From NCBI RefSeq assembly GCF_002812705.1, contig NZ_CP025030.1, positions 2,666,001 through 2,730,000 on the forward strand: a DNA stretch of 64,000 nucleotides. The letters run 5' to 3'. Origin of the DNA: Achromobacter spanius (GTDB taxonomy: Bacteria > Pseudomonadota > Gammaproteobacteria > Burkholderiales > Burkholderiaceae_B). Both the position numbers and the translations under genes were made by a program. The notes under the pieces were generated by a model. It saw only the letters and a program-made list of their open reading frames with translations, searched no databases and was not told the DNA's origin. Positions within the stretch are counted from its first letter, which is position 1; every line of letters starts with the position of its first letter. Of this stretch, positions 1 through 7,765 are shown piece by piece.

Positions 1-918
1 CGCCATCGGCGTGTAATACACCAGCCGCCAGCCATCTTCGCCGACCGATTTGCTCAGCACCAGGTAGTCGGGCAACCAACCCTTGCCCTGCAGGCCAAAC
101 GCATCTTCTCGGGTGGTGTGCGGCAAGGCCTGGTTGGTGGTGCCCGCGCCCGCGCTGCGCAGCACCGGCCGGCTCATTTCGTCGAACAGCACGTAGTCGC
201 CCGCGCCCGAGCGCGGCGCGCTGATGGCGGATTCCACCCCATGGACCTCAAGGCCGATCCACGCAGCCTCCGGGTGGACGGCATCCAGAGGCGTGAACAG
301 GAACAGGCGCTTGACGGTGTCGTGCGGCGGATGCAGCCAGACAATAGGGGGCAGCCCCTTGGTGGGCGCGCGGGTCTGCACGTCGGCCAGGGTCAGGGCG
401 AGCCATTGCTGGATGGAAGGGGGAATGCCCGGCGAGGCAGGCTGGTCATGCGAACCCACCGGCATGGTATTGGCATGGCGCAGCGCGCTGTAGACGATGC
501 GGGTGTTGGCCTGGGCGATGCGGCGCAAATCGCGCGGGGTCAGCACCAGCGCCCAGTCGTAGGCGTCCGGGCCTTCTTGCAGCGGCAACACTTCCACTTG
601 ACCCGTCTTGCCAAAATGGGTGGGGGTTTTGCTGATGGGGTCTTGGTTGGTATTGCGCACCGCGGAGGCGGAGATGGAACGCAAGAGGGATTCGCGCTGG
701 TCGAAGAAGTGCTGCGCTTCGTAGGCCGCGGCGTTCATGTGGCGTCGGTAGTTGGACACCACGTTGCTGAACGCCCAATACAGGTAAAGGGTGGCGCCGG
801 CCGCGATACAGACGAGCAGCGCCACTGCAAGAAAGTGCAGCAACAAGGAGGCGGCGCGCGGCGCGGCCTGGGGTTCTAGGGCGGGAGCGCCATGGTCTTC
901 TACCAGCATTTGACGCAT
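1..918 (-). CDS. Membrane-anchored sensor protein, 5' part only
   Basis: The frame stays open from an ATG at 918 to the window edge (306 codons) and has no stop, so the C-terminus lies outside. The protein has a charged N-terminus, one hydrophobic segment at about residues 26-48 and then a long soluble region containing a heptad-like stretch with FFDQRESLLRSIS. This matches the periplasmic input region of bacterial two-component sensors or cyclic-di-GMP proteins. No catalytic domain is visible, so histidine kinase is a guess from architecture. A second ATG lies at codon 4. It is divergent from the EAL-like gene at 1268, which suggests shared regulation. Confidence 0.6.
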   Translation of the reverse strand, partial: MRQMLVEDHGAPALEPQAAPRAASLLLHFLAVALLVCIAAGATLYLYWAFSNVVSNYRRHMNAAAYEAQHFFDQRESLLRSISASAVRNTNQDPISKTPTHFGKTGQVEVLPLQEGPDAYDWALVLTPRDLRRIAQANTRIVYSALRHANTMPVGSHDQPASPGIPPSIQQWLALTLADVQTRAPTKGLPPIVWLHPPHDTVKRLFLFTPLDAVHPEAAWIGLEVHGVESAISAPRSGAGDYVLFDEMSRPVLRSAGAGTTNQALPHTTREDAFGLQGKGWLPDYLVLSKSVGEDGWRLVYYTPMA

Positions 919-1267
919 GGTAGAAACACCTGCTTACCCAGAGAATAAGAAGAATCTCAAAGTGGGGTACAGCGTAAAAACGGGTGAATTCCGCCCCCAG
1001 ATACCGACTCTGAAGGTCATCCGCGAACGTCGCGGAAGTGGCTGTCGTGCATGCACGGTCAACCAGGGTAATTAAGAAATTTCTTGTTCTTTTGGCCGAC
1101 GGCGTTGGGCACTATTCGTGAGATACCGGACTTCGCCAAGATGCTGCAGCGCGGCGGGTTCACACGTCGGGTGGCTTGCGTCACCACGGCGGTTAGACGT
1201 TAATCGAGAACAGCATGATATTGACCCGGATCCGCCCTCCTGCGCACCTCAACCTTCGGGTCACGCC
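919..1267. promoter_or_regulatory. Divergent intergenic region with three perfect palindromes
   Basis: This 349-bp gap between two divergent genes has no convincing ORF. It holds CCGCGA-acg-TCGCGG (1021-1035), CGTGCATGCACG (1046-1057) and AAGAAATTTCTT (1074-1085), all within 65 bp. They could be regulator binding sites or RNA hairpins. No clear -35/-10 pair was identified. Confidence 0.4.
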
Positions 1268-2077
1268 ATGAAAGACGACGCCCGCTCCTGGGCTCTGTCC
1301 GAAGAGTCCATCACGCTGCGCTTTCAACCCGTGTTCACGGCGCAGGGTCAAGTCCATGAATACGCCGTCATCGGACGTTGCCGGCCGTCTCCCTGGAGTG
1401 GCTTGAACCCCGTTGGGCAGGGCGCGGGCCTGCTGGCCGGCGTAGCCTTCTTCAAGCACTTCAAAACGCCCATCGAACTATCCTACGAGCACGCGCTGGA
1501 TGTGCGCGGGACCGGCGACCTGGCCGAACGCCTGTGCGGCGAGCTGGGCATCGGCCTGCTGGACAGTTCGGTGTGGGTCAACAAGCACGCGCGCTACGAC
1601 GATGCGCCGCCGCTGCTGATTCCCGCCAAGCGCATTACTTTCACCTTGCCCCTGACGGACCGCCTGTCGGATCACGCCGAAGTGCTGGCGCGTTATCCGG
1701 AATTCCAGGCCCGTCTGCGCGCGCGTCTGCTGCCCAGCGCCAGCCGAAGCAAGTCAACCGGCCATGGCACCTTGCGTGCCGACGGCCTGCATGTGCAAGT
1801 CCCGCTTGGCTTATCCGAAAACCGCGCGCTGCAAGGCCGCTTCTTTACCTTGATGGAACGTGCCTGGAGCGCCAACTTGCATGTGGTGGCGGGCGGCGTG
1901 GAAGACATTCGGGATTTCGCCTGGATGCGATTGCACAGCGATCTTCTCTTCCGAGGCGGCGCCTTGTCCGCGCCGCTCAGTTCCGAATGCCTGGGGATCT
2001 GGCTTCAAGCCGACAGCAACGCATGGCGGTCGTTCAATGCGTCCACCACACGCTTTGCCGGCGTTGAAGACGTCTAG
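1268..2077 (+). CDS. Degenerate EAL-domain protein (BvgR-like?)
   Basis: The 269-residue product keeps the outline of a cyclic-di-GMP phosphodiesterase fold. The start resembles the EAL signature region (LRFQPVFTAQGQ followed by EYAVIGR), and the C-terminal part has HVVAGGVEDIRDF where active enzymes have an EGVE motif. The EAL glutamate context, the EGVE glutamate and the DDFG-type motif are absent or altered, so it is probably a non-catalytic regulator. BvgR of Bordetella is a comparable degenerate EAL protein, but homology was not tested. I chose the ATG at 1268 over an upstream extension that starts in non-coding-looking sequence. The stop overlaps the stop of the convergent gene at 2074. 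Confidence 0.55.
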   Translation: MKDDARSWALSEESITLRFQPVFTAQGQVHEYAVIGRCRPSPWSGLNPVGQGAGLLAGVAFFKHFKTPIELSYEHALDVRGTGDLAERLCGELGIGLLDSSVWVNKHARYDDAPPLLIPAKRITFTLPLTDRLSDHAEVLARYPEFQARLRARLLPSASRSKSTGHGTLRADGLHVQVPLGLSENRALQGRFFTLMERAWSANLHVVAGGVEDIRDFAWMRLHSDLLFRGGALSAPLSSECLGIWLQADSNAWRSFNASTTRFAGVEDV

Positions 2078-2517
2078 CTGCTGGCCTCGGATTGCAGGCG
2101 GCCCAGAATGAAACCATCTACCGAACTGGTACGGCCACGCCACAGCGTCGGCTGTCCTGAAACGGGCGTGCCGTCGGCCATGAAGAACAAGGCATCGGCC
2201 AGGTGGATGTAATTGGGCAGCGGATCCGCCGGCTGAGGCACGCGGAAAACATCGCCCAGTTCTGCCAGCGAACGGCGCACGCCGTCGCGCGTGTCGGCGT
2301 CCAGCGTGTTAAGCGATCCCGTGAAGCTGGCGGCGAAGCGGTCGAAATATTCCGCGCCTGACACAATCGACCCGGACACCAGCATCCCGCCCATCTGCAA
2401 CGTGACGCCGATGCTTTCAAGCTGGCTGCCGTTGTTCACCAGGTTGACCAAAAACTGAAGAAAGGCGTCCGCGCTGGGGGCGGGGTTTGCTGTGGCGCTG
2501 GAAGGTTCGATGGGCAT
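2074..2517 (-). CDS. GvpU-like small protein
   Basis: The 147-residue product has no signal peptide. Its body contains FLVNLVNNGSQLESIGVTLQ, a glycine-rich GGMLVSGSIVSGAEYF segment and a C-terminal WRGRTSSVDGF motif. From memory these resemble proteins annotated as gas vesicle accessory protein GvpU, many of which occur without other gas-vesicle genes. None of the structural gvp genes is present here, so a gas-vesicle role is unlikely and the true function is unknown. The ATG at 2517 begins the conserved-looking part. The longer frame upstream runs antiparallel through the neighbouring gene's end and is not credible. Confidence 0.55.
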   Translation of the reverse strand: MPIEPSSATANPAPSADAFLQFLVNLVNNGSQLESIGVTLQMGGMLVSGSIVSGAEYFDRFAASFTGSLNTLDADTRDGVRRSLAELGDVFRVPQPADPLPNYIHLADALFFMADGTPVSGQPTLWRGRTSSVDGFILGRLQSEASS

Positions 2518-2578
2518 GGCGGTGTCGTGGAAAAGGTCGTTGAAGACGCACAAGATACTCGAATCGCGCGAAAAATAC

Positions 2579-3865
2579 CTACCAACCCCAGCAGGTACCC
2601 GCCGCCGGCTTGCCGCAAGCGCGGTAATGCACGGCGAACCACAGCTTGCCGGCGTTGCGTGGCGAGCCATCGGCCTTGACGTCAATGCGCGGCAGTTCTT
2701 CCAGCGCGTCGCGCTGATCCTTGATGGACACGCCCGCCGCCACGTTCGCGGCCAACGGAATGCGCCCCAGGCTGGCGGCCTGGCGATCGTCGAACACGAT
2801 GTCGGTGTCGGCCAGCGCGCCCATCTTTAGCGAGGCATCGCGCACGGCGGCGGCGTAGCTGTCGTTCGCGCCCCCGGGCACAAGCGACGCATTGAGCGTG
2901 CTGGCCGCCAGGATCTGTGCGGGCGTGGCGGGCGCCACCATGCGGTACTGGTCCAGCGTGGGCAGTTGGCCGCCCGCGGCTTGCCGGCGCAGCCAGTCAC
3001 CCCACAGGAATTCCGCAAACTCCGGCAGACTGCCGTTCTCGTAGGCGATGTCGCGCGTGAAGTACACCAGCGAGCGGTAGCGGTCTTCCTGCATGCCGCC
3101 CGCTTCGTCGGCGCTGGCCAAGCCCAGGCGGGTGGGCAACTGGTCGACGGTAATGGGTTGGTTCTGGCCGTCGCGCAGCCAGGCGCGGCGTTCATCGACC
3201 ATGCGTTGCCAGAACGCGGCGGCGGTCGTCAGGTCACTGTAGTTGGCGTCCACCTTGACCCACACGGGAAGCTTGGGGCCGCCATCAAAAATTTCTCGCA
3301 ATGACGAAAACGTGTGATGGCCATCGGTCAGGTACAGGTTGCCGTCCCAGCCCACCACCACGGTCTTCAAGTTTTCGGTGTGCGTGCCGGGCGCGTCCAG
3401 GCAGGTGAACGTGCTGGGGTCATCCAGGCGTGCCGCTTGGGCGGCCGCCAGGTCGGCAAACGCGGCCGCGCGCTCGGTGCCGCCCATGTCTTCGCAATAG
3501 TCGTCAAACTTCTTGCCGACGGTACGGTCCAGATAATCCAGTTTGCGGGCATCGTCGCCCGCCCAGGAACGGTTGAAGTCGCCTTGCCAGCGGCCCAGTT
3601 TGTAGTAGATCTGGTCGTAGCCGATGGCCGCCTGAGTGGGTCGCAATTCCTCGATGCGCACCTGGATGACGTCGCCGGCCTTGGTGTTCAGGTAGGCCGT
3701 GTTGCGCGTAGGAGCTTCGGCGGGTTGCTCAACCGGCGGCGCGGCAGCTTCGTTGTCATCGCCGCCGCCGCCATTGCACGCGGCCAGCGCCAGCGGCAGA
3801 AATAAGGCGGCCAGCAGGCGCGCGACAGGATGTAGTGGCAGGAAGCGGGCGGGTTGAGAAGTCAT
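2579..3865 (-). CDS. ParB/Srx-like putative lipoprotein
   Basis: The 428-residue protein starts with a signal sequence ending in a lipobox (LALAAC), so it is probably lipid-anchored in the envelope. The mature part contains IEELRPTQAAIGYDQIYYK and a DGHHTFSSL motif, which mark the ParB/sulfiredoxin-like fold of a family of exported ParB-like proteins. The substrate is unknown, and neither nuclease nor phosphotransfer activity can be assumed. The ATG at 3865 is chosen because it places the signal peptide at the N-terminus; an extension of 53 codons lacks this. It is divergent from the ankyrin gene at 4018. Confidence 0.7.
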   Translation of the reverse strand: MTSQPARFLPLHPVARLLAALFLPLALAACNGGGGDDNEAAAPPVEQPAEAPTRNTAYLNTKAGDVIQVRIEELRPTQAAIGYDQIYYKLGRWQGDFNRSWAGDDARKLDYLDRTVGKKFDDYCEDMGGTERAAAFADLAAAQAARLDDPSTFTCLDAPGTHTENLKTVVVGWDGNLYLTDGHHTFSSLREIFDGGPKLPVWVKVDANYSDLTTAAAFWQRMVDERRAWLRDGQNQPITVDQLPTRLGLASADEAGGMQEDRYRSLVYFTRDIAYENGSLPEFAEFLWGDWLRRQAAGGQLPTLDQYRMVAPATPAQILAASTLNASLVPGGANDSYAAAVRDASLKMGALADTDIVFDDRQAASLGRIPLAANVAAGVSIKDQRDALEELPRIDVKADGSPRNAGKLWFAVHYRACGKPAAGTCWGW

Positions 3866-4017
3866 GGGGGCAGGGGCGATGTTGCGATAGAAAAGTATCC
3901 AATCATGACTGGATCGTGTTTCTTCCATATTGCACTGACCAGGATGGCGGACAGATTTCCCATCGGCGGGGGGCTTGTCCATAATCAGGCCTCGATTCAA
4001 ACGGGAGGATACGGGCA

Positions 4018-4689
4018 ATGGCAACCCTCAGACACTGGCGGGTAGTTTTCGTTTTGATGCTGGGCGCCCTGGGCTCGCAAGCCGGCGCCGCCGTGAATCC
4101 GGCAGCACAGTTAAGAGAGGCCGCCGCGCAAGGCGACACCGCGCGCGTGCGCGAATTGTTGGCGCAGGGCGTGCCGCTGGATGGGCGCGATGGCGAGGGC
4201 AACACGGCCCTGTTGCGCGCGACCCAAGGCAACCAGGTGGAAACGGCGCGCGTGCTGATCGAGGCGGGCGCGGACGTGAACGCGCAGAACCGCTTGCAGG
4301 ACAGCGCCTACCTGCTGGCCGGCGCCCAGGGGCATCGCGAGATCCTTGATTTGACGTTGCGCCACGGCGCTGATTTGCGCAGCACCAACCGCTATGGCGG
4401 CACGGCACTGATTCCGGCCTGCGAGCGCGGGCATGTGGATGTCGTCAGGACCCTGCTGCAAGCGGGCGTGGACCCGAATCATGTGAACCGGCTGGGATGG
4501 ACGGGGCTGCTCGAGGCCATCATTTTGAGCGACGGCGGCACCCGGCATCAGGCGATTGTTGCGCTGCTGATCGCGGCCGGCGCCGATGTGAATCTGGCCG
4601 ACCGCGAAGGCCGGACGCCCTTGCAGCACGCCCGGCTGCGCGGGCAGGCAGAGATCGTGCAACTGCTGGAACGCGCGCAGGCGCGTTGA
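4018..4689 (+). CDS. Exported ankyrin-repeat protein
   Basis: The product has 223 residues. Residues 1-24 form a signal peptide ending in QAGA, and the rest is a run of about five ankyrin repeats such as GNTALLRATQGNQVETARVLIEAGADVN and GRTPLQHARLRGQAEIVQLL. It is therefore likely a periplasmic protein-binding scaffold. A GGGAGGA-like Shine-Dalgarno sequence precedes the ATG. No enzymatic domain is present and the partner is unknown. The ParB-like lipoprotein lies divergently upstream, and a strong hairpin ends the gene at 4695. Confidence 0.85.
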   Translation: MATLRHWRVVFVLMLGALGSQAGAAVNPAAQLREAAAQGDTARVRELLAQGVPLDGRDGEGNTALLRATQGNQVETARVLIEAGADVNAQNRLQDSAYLLAGAQGHREILDLTLRHGADLRSTNRYGGTALIPACERGHVDVVRTLLQAGVDPNHVNRLGWTGLLEAIILSDGGTRHQAIVALLIAAGADVNLADREGRTPLQHARLRGQAEIVQLLERAQAR

Positions 4690-4694
4690 ACGCT

Positions 4695-4734
4695 AGCGGG
4701 GCCCGCCGTGTTGGTTTGCACGGCGGGCCCCGCT
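4695..4734. terminator. Bidirectional hairpin between convergent genes
   Basis: A perfect 16-bp inverted repeat (AGCGGGGCCCGCCGTG and its complement) with an 8-nt loop lies between the stops of the ankyrin gene and the porin gene. It lacks a long U tract, so termination may be weak or Rho-assisted. Confidence 0.7.
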
Positions 4735-4747
4735 TGGCAGACCCCGC

Positions 4748-5857
4748 TTAGAACTGGTGGCGGATGCCCACGCCAGCGGCGGTGCTCTTCAGGCCGTCGA
4801 TGAACGCGTAGTCCGTACCGTACGAACCGTAGGCATACAGGTTGGTGCGCTTGGACAGGTCGTAGGTGTAGCCCACGCTGTAGACGTTCATGTTGGCGTC
4901 GCCGCCCGTCAACTTGTCATTGGACGGGGCCACGTGCTGCCACGACGCGAACAGGCTGCCGGAAGCGCCGGTGGGCAGGGTCGCGCCCAGCATGTAGGCG
5001 TTGGCCTTGAAACCGTTCACGAAGCGGTTGGTGCCGAATTCGTCGCTGAAGGGCGTATCGGCCGGCAGGTCCTGGCCAACGAACCAGCCGTCGGTGGTGC
5101 GGCCGTAGGCGGCGGCAAGTTTCACCACTTCCAGGTCGTAGGACACGCCCAGCGCGTATTGGCGCGGCGTGGCGTCGTTGTCGATCGTGGTGCTGCGGTT
5201 GGAACCGTTCAATTGGTCGTACGTCAGCGCCACGTTCAGCGGGCCTTGCACGTAGCGCAGGCCGGCGGTGATGCCGCGCGTGTTGTCGGCGGTGCGGAAG
5301 CCCGTCTGGTCGGCGTTCGTGTCGTCCGCGTTGAACGAGTAGCCGATCCCGAATTCAAAGCCATTCACCGACGGCGTGCGGTACATGACCATGTTGTCCC
5401 AGCGCATGGTGTTGGCCGCGCTGAAACCCAGGCCCAGGTTGGACTGGGTGTAGCTGGTGTAGAAGGGGTCGATGTCGGCCAGGTAGTTCGAGCCGATCGT
5501 GGCTTGGCGGCCGAAGTCCAGTTGGCCCCAGGCGTCGTTGGCCAGGCCGATGGTGGCTTGGCGGCCGAACAGACGGCCCGATTGGCCGCGCTGGCCGTTG
5601 GCGGAGTCAAAGCCGCTTTCCAGCTTGAAGACGGCGCGCAGGCCGTCGCCCAGATCTTCGGATCCGCGCAGGCCCCAGCGGGAGCCGGCCTGGATACCGT
5701 TGATCATGCCGAGCTTGCTACCGCTGTAGCCGTCGCCCTTGATTTTGTTGTAGCCGATACCGGTGTCGATGACACCATAGAGGGTGACTGACGGTTCTGC
5801 CTGCGCAATGCCTGTAAAAGCGGTCAGCATCGCGGCGGCGAGCAGCGTCTTTTTCAT
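4748..5857 (-). CDS. Gram-negative trimeric porin
   Basis: The 369-residue product starts with a classic signal peptide (MKKTLLAAAMLTAFTGIAQA) followed by EPSVTLYGVIDTGIGYN, the typical first strand of betaproteobacterial general porins. It ends in GVGIRHQF, the terminal aromatic residue needed for BAM-dependent insertion. It contains the GSRWGLRGSEDLGDGL constriction-side signature and should form a 16-stranded outer-membrane channel for small solutes. AAGGAG precedes the ATG at a good distance. A stable hairpin lies in the leader. Substrate preference cannot be inferred from sequence. Confidence 0.93.
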   Translation of the reverse strand: MKKTLLAAAMLTAFTGIAQAEPSVTLYGVIDTGIGYNKIKGDGYSGSKLGMINGIQAGSRWGLRGSEDLGDGLRAVFKLESGFDSANGQRGQSGRLFGRQATIGLANDAWGQLDFGRQATIGSNYLADIDPFYTSYTQSNLGLGFSAANTMRWDNMVMYRTPSVNGFEFGIGYSFNADDTNADQTGFRTADNTRGITAGLRYVQGPLNVALTYDQLNGSNRSTTIDNDATPRQYALGVSYDLEVVKLAAAYGRTTDGWFVGQDLPADTPFSDEFGTNRFVNGFKANAYMLGATLPTGASGSLFASWQHVAPSNDKLTGGDANMNVYSVGYTYDLSKRTNLYAYGSYGTDYAFIDGLKSTAAGVGIRHQF

Positions 5858-5894
5858 CCGGGAAACTCCTTGGGATTAGGGTGGGAAAAACAAA

Positions 5895-5946
5895 GGGAAC
5901 AGCACGCTCGGCAGTGAGCCGAGCGGTGTTCCCGGCGGGAAGTATA
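5895..5946 (-). promoter_or_regulatory. Porin leader: candidate -10 and strong 5' hairpin
   Basis: On the minus strand TATACT at 5946-5941 is a plausible -10, although no good -35 was found. About 8 nt downstream begins a hairpin (5933-5895) with arms GGGAACA...CGCTCGGC and their complement, a small internal bulge and a loop of 5. It is followed by a U-rich stretch (TTTGTTTTT). It could stabilise the porin mRNA or act as an attenuator. Confidence 0.45.
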
Positions 5947-6120
5947 AAACAAACCCGTTACTTTCTGCGTCATTTGCTGTTTATTGCCTGGGATGTTCCG
6001 GCTATTTCGCTTAATTCATGGCCGCTGAATTTCAGCCGATGCTGCGTCATCCTTGCGGAATTTGACGACCGCACGCCATAGTGGCATCTTGCCCCGAAGC
6101 TGCAAACCTGGAACCCGCCC

Positions 6121-6774
6121 GTGGACTACCCACTACCTCTTGTCACCGTCGACGCCGTCCTGCTTACCTTGCGGGCAGGCGTCCTGGAAATTGCCCTGCA
6201 CCAGCGTGACCGCGCGCCGTTCAAGAACGCCATGGCCTTGCCGGGTGGCGTGGTGCACGTGGACGAAGACGGCGATACCGACGCCAGCATCCGCCGCGTC
6301 CTGCGGGAAAAGACCGGCTTTGAACCGCGCTACCTGGAACAGTTGCAGGTGTTCTCCGGCAAAGACCGCGACCCGCGCCAGTGGTCGCTGTCGGTCTCGT
6401 ATGTGGCGCTGGTGCCGGCGGCGGAATTGGAAGCCGCCACGCAAGCCGACTTCCGTTTCATCAGTGTGGACGCGCTGCCGCCGCTGGCGTTTGATCACGC
6501 CGATATCGTCGCGGCCGCCGTCGCCCGCCTTCGCGGCAAGTCCAGCTATTCCACCTTGCCGTTTTTCCTGCTGCCCGAACGCTTCACGCTGACGGAACTT
6601 CAGCACACCTACGAAGCGATCTTGCAGACGCGGCTAGAGAAATCGAACTTCCGCCGCAAGATGGAAGCGTGGGGTGTGCTGGAAGCCACCGGCGATCAAG
6701 TGGGCGGCGCGCAGCGGCCCGCGCGCCTGTATCGCCTGAAGGACTTCACCCTGTTCGACCGTAGCGTCGGATAA
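6121..6774 (+). CDS. nrtR: NrtR-type Nudix-related repressor of NAD metabolism
   Basis: The 217-residue protein has an N-terminal Nudix-like domain (about 1-145) and a C-terminal winged-helix region (about 150-217, with LTELQHTYEAIL and NFRRKMEAWGVLEATG). The Nudix box reads GGVVHVDED then RVLREKTGF, so two of the usual catalytic glutamates are replaced (by V60 and K64). That fits a ligand sensor for ADP-ribose rather than an active hydrolase. It lies just upstream of prs- and nadV-like genes, the classic NrtR context. The start is GTG at 6121, with only a weak Shine-Dalgarno sequence. Operator-like repeats lie immediately downstream. Confidence 0.85.
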   Translation: MDYPLPLVTVDAVLLTLRAGVLEIALHQRDRAPFKNAMALPGGVVHVDEDGDTDASIRRVLREKTGFEPRYLEQLQVFSGKDRDPRQWSLSVSYVALVPAAELEAATQADFRFISVDALPPLAFDHADIVAAAVARLRGKSSYSTLPFFLLPERFTLTELQHTYEAILQTRLEKSNFRRKMEAWGVLEATGDQVGGAQRPARLYRLKDFTLFDRSVG

Positions 6775-6794
6775 CACTGGGCGACCGCCATCCA

Positions 6795-6862
6795 CTACTT
6801 AGTTGCATATAAACAATAAGTAGATTTATACTTGCCTCACTTAGTTTTGAAATGCCACTAAG
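6795..6862 (+). promoter_or_regulatory. prs-nadV promoter with tandem operator-like repeats
   Basis: TTGCAT (6803-6808) and TATACT (6827-6832) are spaced 18 bp and make a good sigma-70 promoter. An inverted repeat CTACTTA/TAAGTAG (6795-6801, 6817-6823) straddles the -35, and a second, CTTAGT/ACTAAG (6840-6845, 6857-6862), lies past the -10. The octamer ACTTAGTT occurs at 6797 and 6839, exactly 42 bp apart (four helical turns). These are probable NrtR sites. Confidence 0.6.
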
Positions 6863-6870
6863 GGCTGATC

Positions 6871-7713
6871 ATGTTCACCATCACTGCGGTAGTAGAAGGA
6901 CAACGCCACACCGGCACGCCGGCTGCGTTTGTATTTCCCGGCGGCGAAAGCCAGGTCACGGTGCCGGCCAACCTGCGGGCCCAGGCCGATGCCGCCAGCG
7001 CGTTCCGTATCCACGCCTTGCTGAAGTCGGCCGACGACGTCATGCAATTGCTGATGCTGACGGACGCCTTGCGCCGGTTGAACCCGGCGGTGCCGGTGCA
7101 TTTGGACATGCCCTACGTGCCGTATGCGCGTCAGGACCGCGTCTGCAACCCCGGAGAAGCCTTGGGCGCCGCCGTGTTCTGCAAGCTGATCAATGATCAG
7201 CAATACGCCACCGTGACCGTGGTGGAACCGCACAGCGACGTGACCCCGGCGCTGTTGCAGCGCTTGCGGGTGGTGGACGCCGCGGCGTTCCTGAAGAACG
7301 CGTTGGCCGCGCCCGCCTTTGCCCACGGCGTCACGCTGATGGCCCCGGATGCCGGCGCCCGCAAGCGCGTGCAGGCCCTGGCCAAGACGCTGGGCGTGGC
7401 GGACGTGCGCTACGCCGAAAAGGTGCGCGACACGCAGACCGGCCGCATCACTGAAACGCGCGTGCCTGAGGATATTCCTGATCAGCCCGTGCTGGTCGTG
7501 GACGACATCTGCGACGGCGGCCGCACGTTCCTGGAACTGGCCGCCGCCCTGGGCGAAAAGACCCGTCAACCGCTGTACCTGTATGTCACGCACGGCATCT
7601 TCAGCAAGGGCTTGGCCGAACTGAACGCCCGCTACGCCGGCATCTTCACCGCGTACGACTGGACGGACGCCGAAGGCGCGAACGCGCCGGCGCTCGTGAA
7701 TATTGAAAACTGA
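6871..7713 (+). CDS. prs: Ribose-phosphate pyrophosphokinase (NAD-salvage type)
   Basis: The 280-residue enzyme is predicted to make PRPP from ribose 5-phosphate and ATP. It has the family features VHLDMPYVPYARQDRVCNPGE (subunit/ATP region) and the PRPP-binding loop VLVVDDICDGGRTF at about 208-221. It is shorter than housekeeping PRPP synthetases of about 310 residues, as expected for the divergent paralogues found beside nadV. It probably supplies PRPP directly to NadV. The housekeeping prs should be elsewhere in the genome. Confidence 0.87.
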   Translation: MFTITAVVEGQRHTGTPAAFVFPGGESQVTVPANLRAQADAASAFRIHALLKSADDVMQLLMLTDALRRLNPAVPVHLDMPYVPYARQDRVCNPGEALGAAVFCKLINDQQYATVTVVEPHSDVTPALLQRLRVVDAAAFLKNALAAPAFAHGVTLMAPDAGARKRVQALAKTLGVADVRYAEKVRDTQTGRITETRVPEDIPDQPVLVVDDICDGGRTFLELAAALGEKTRQPLYLYVTHGIFSKGLAELNARYAGIFTAYDWTDAEGANAPALVNIEN

Positions 7714-7765
7714 AATGCTGAAAACTGAAACGTCCAACACTGAACGTCTGGAAGGAACCCGCACC

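Noticed and set aside
118..879. 253-residue plus-strand frame at the left edge
   Set aside because: The opposite strand encodes a coherent membrane sensor with a transmembrane helix, which is the better reading.
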